In this document: one piece after another, positions 63,768 to 64,000 of the stretch
Layout of the letters: the number at the start of each line of letters is the position of its first letter
How positions within the stretch are numbered: position 1 is the stretch's first letter
NCBI RefSeq assembly: GCF_001421785.1
Contig: NZ_LMLB01000001.1
Coordinates: 1,655,826 to 1,719,825, forward strand
Direction of reading: 5' to 3'
DNA length: 64,000 nt
Origin: Sphingomonas sp. Leaf33
GTDB lineage: Bacteria > Pseudomonadota > Alphaproteobacteria > Sphingomonadales > Sphingomonadaceae
Made by a program: the position numbers and the translations under genes
The notes under the pieces: model-generated
Databases searched by the model: none
The model's input: only the letters and a program-made list of their open reading frames with translations
Told to the model about the DNA's origin: nothing

Positions 63768-64000
63768 TTAGCCCGCCACCGGCATCCGGACCTGCCCCGT
63801 ATCGTCGCGCTCGAGCGGCGAATATGCGACCACCGCCGACAGCGGCAGCGCGGCGTAGATGTGGGGGAACAGCTGCCCGCCGCGGCTTTCCTCCCATCGC
63901 ACCGCATCGCCCAGCGCGTCGAGATCGACCGCGACGATGTGCAGGTCCGACTGACCGGAGAAATGCTTGTCCACGGTTTCGGTCAGCTGCGCCGCGGTCG
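63768..64000 (-). CDS. DUF952 family protein, partial
   Basis: The C-terminal about 76 residues of a DUF952 protein whose start lies beyond the right window edge. Seen are QLTETVDKHFSGQSDLHIVA, DAVRWEESRGGQLFPHIYAA and LPLSAVVAYSPLER, the usual family C-terminus. Function is unknown. Confidence 0.85.
   Translation of the reverse strand, partial: TAAQLTETVDKHFSGQSDLHIVAVDLDALGDAVRWEESRGGQLFPHIYAALPLSAVVAYSPLERDDTGQVRMPVAG

Overview
The window is chromosomal DNA from a GC-rich alphaproteobacterium, most likely Sphingomonas or a close relative (Sphingomonadales). The evidence is the gene order dusB-ntrBC-ntrYX-hfq-hflX, an Hfq with two Sm modules, a fused ispDF, pdhB with its own N-terminal lipoyl domain, a CckA-type hybrid kinase, an EcfG-type promoter, and several families of intergenic palindromic repeats. 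Coding density is high. I saw no rRNA, tRNA, CRISPR array, transposase or prophage.

Region by region. 1-5.7 kb: acylphosphatase, two small proteins, greB and a lytic transglycosylase on the minus strand, divergent from dapA-smpB-DUF2062. 5.8-9.9 kb: two tandem M13 metallopeptidases. 9.9-15.5 kb: CckA-like kinase, a one-domain response regulator, a 762-aa two-helix membrane coiled-coil protein and a small Hpt-like protein without the phospho-accepting His. 15.8-20.5 kb: a low-GC WGR-like gene, then a minus-strand VWA / glycosyltransferase / CHAP / MoxR block. 20.5-20.8 kb: a nested inverted-repeat element. 21-27.2 kb: a hypothetical gene, an unusual Phd-antitoxin-like/PAS fusion, and yqeY-dnaG-rpoD. 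27.3-35 kb: carA, a small lipoprotein, carB, greA, then rhomboid, carbonic anhydrase and lipA. 35-39 kb: RatA/Coq10 protein, cinA-type deamidase, hypothetical, ispDF, dusB. 39-47.4 kb: ntrB, ntrC, ntrY, ntrX, hfq, hflX. 47.4-49.4 kb: DUF4170 gene and a four-gene YqjD/YqjE-like envelope stress cluster behind an EcfG-type promoter. 49.4-53.8 kb: eno, ftsB, pdhA, pdhB. 53.8-57.2 kb: a translationally coupled TadG-TadE-TadE operon with a consensus CtrA box upstream. 57.2-64 kb: a squalene/phytoene-synthase-like protein, an EF-hand protein, trmFO, then a lipid-related locus (GbsR-type regulator, fatty acid desaturase, membrane protein, divergent YhhN) with a palindromic operator, followed by DUF488, a spermidine-synthase-like protein and a partial DUF952 gene.

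The pieces connect as follows. NtrBC/NtrYX and Hfq form the nitrogen and post-transcriptional control block. pdhA/pdhB and lipA both concern lipoylated pyruvate dehydrogenase. CckA and the CtrA box at the tad operon belong to the same cell-cycle pathway. The GbsR locus looks like a small membrane-lipid regulon, because the same operator sequence recurs at the regulator/YhhN divergent promoter and at the start of the desaturase gene. The most noteworthy items are that operator pair, the Phd-PAS fusion, the His-less Hpt protein, the NtrX without GAFTGA, the double Hfq, and the nested repeat at 20.53-20.80 kb.
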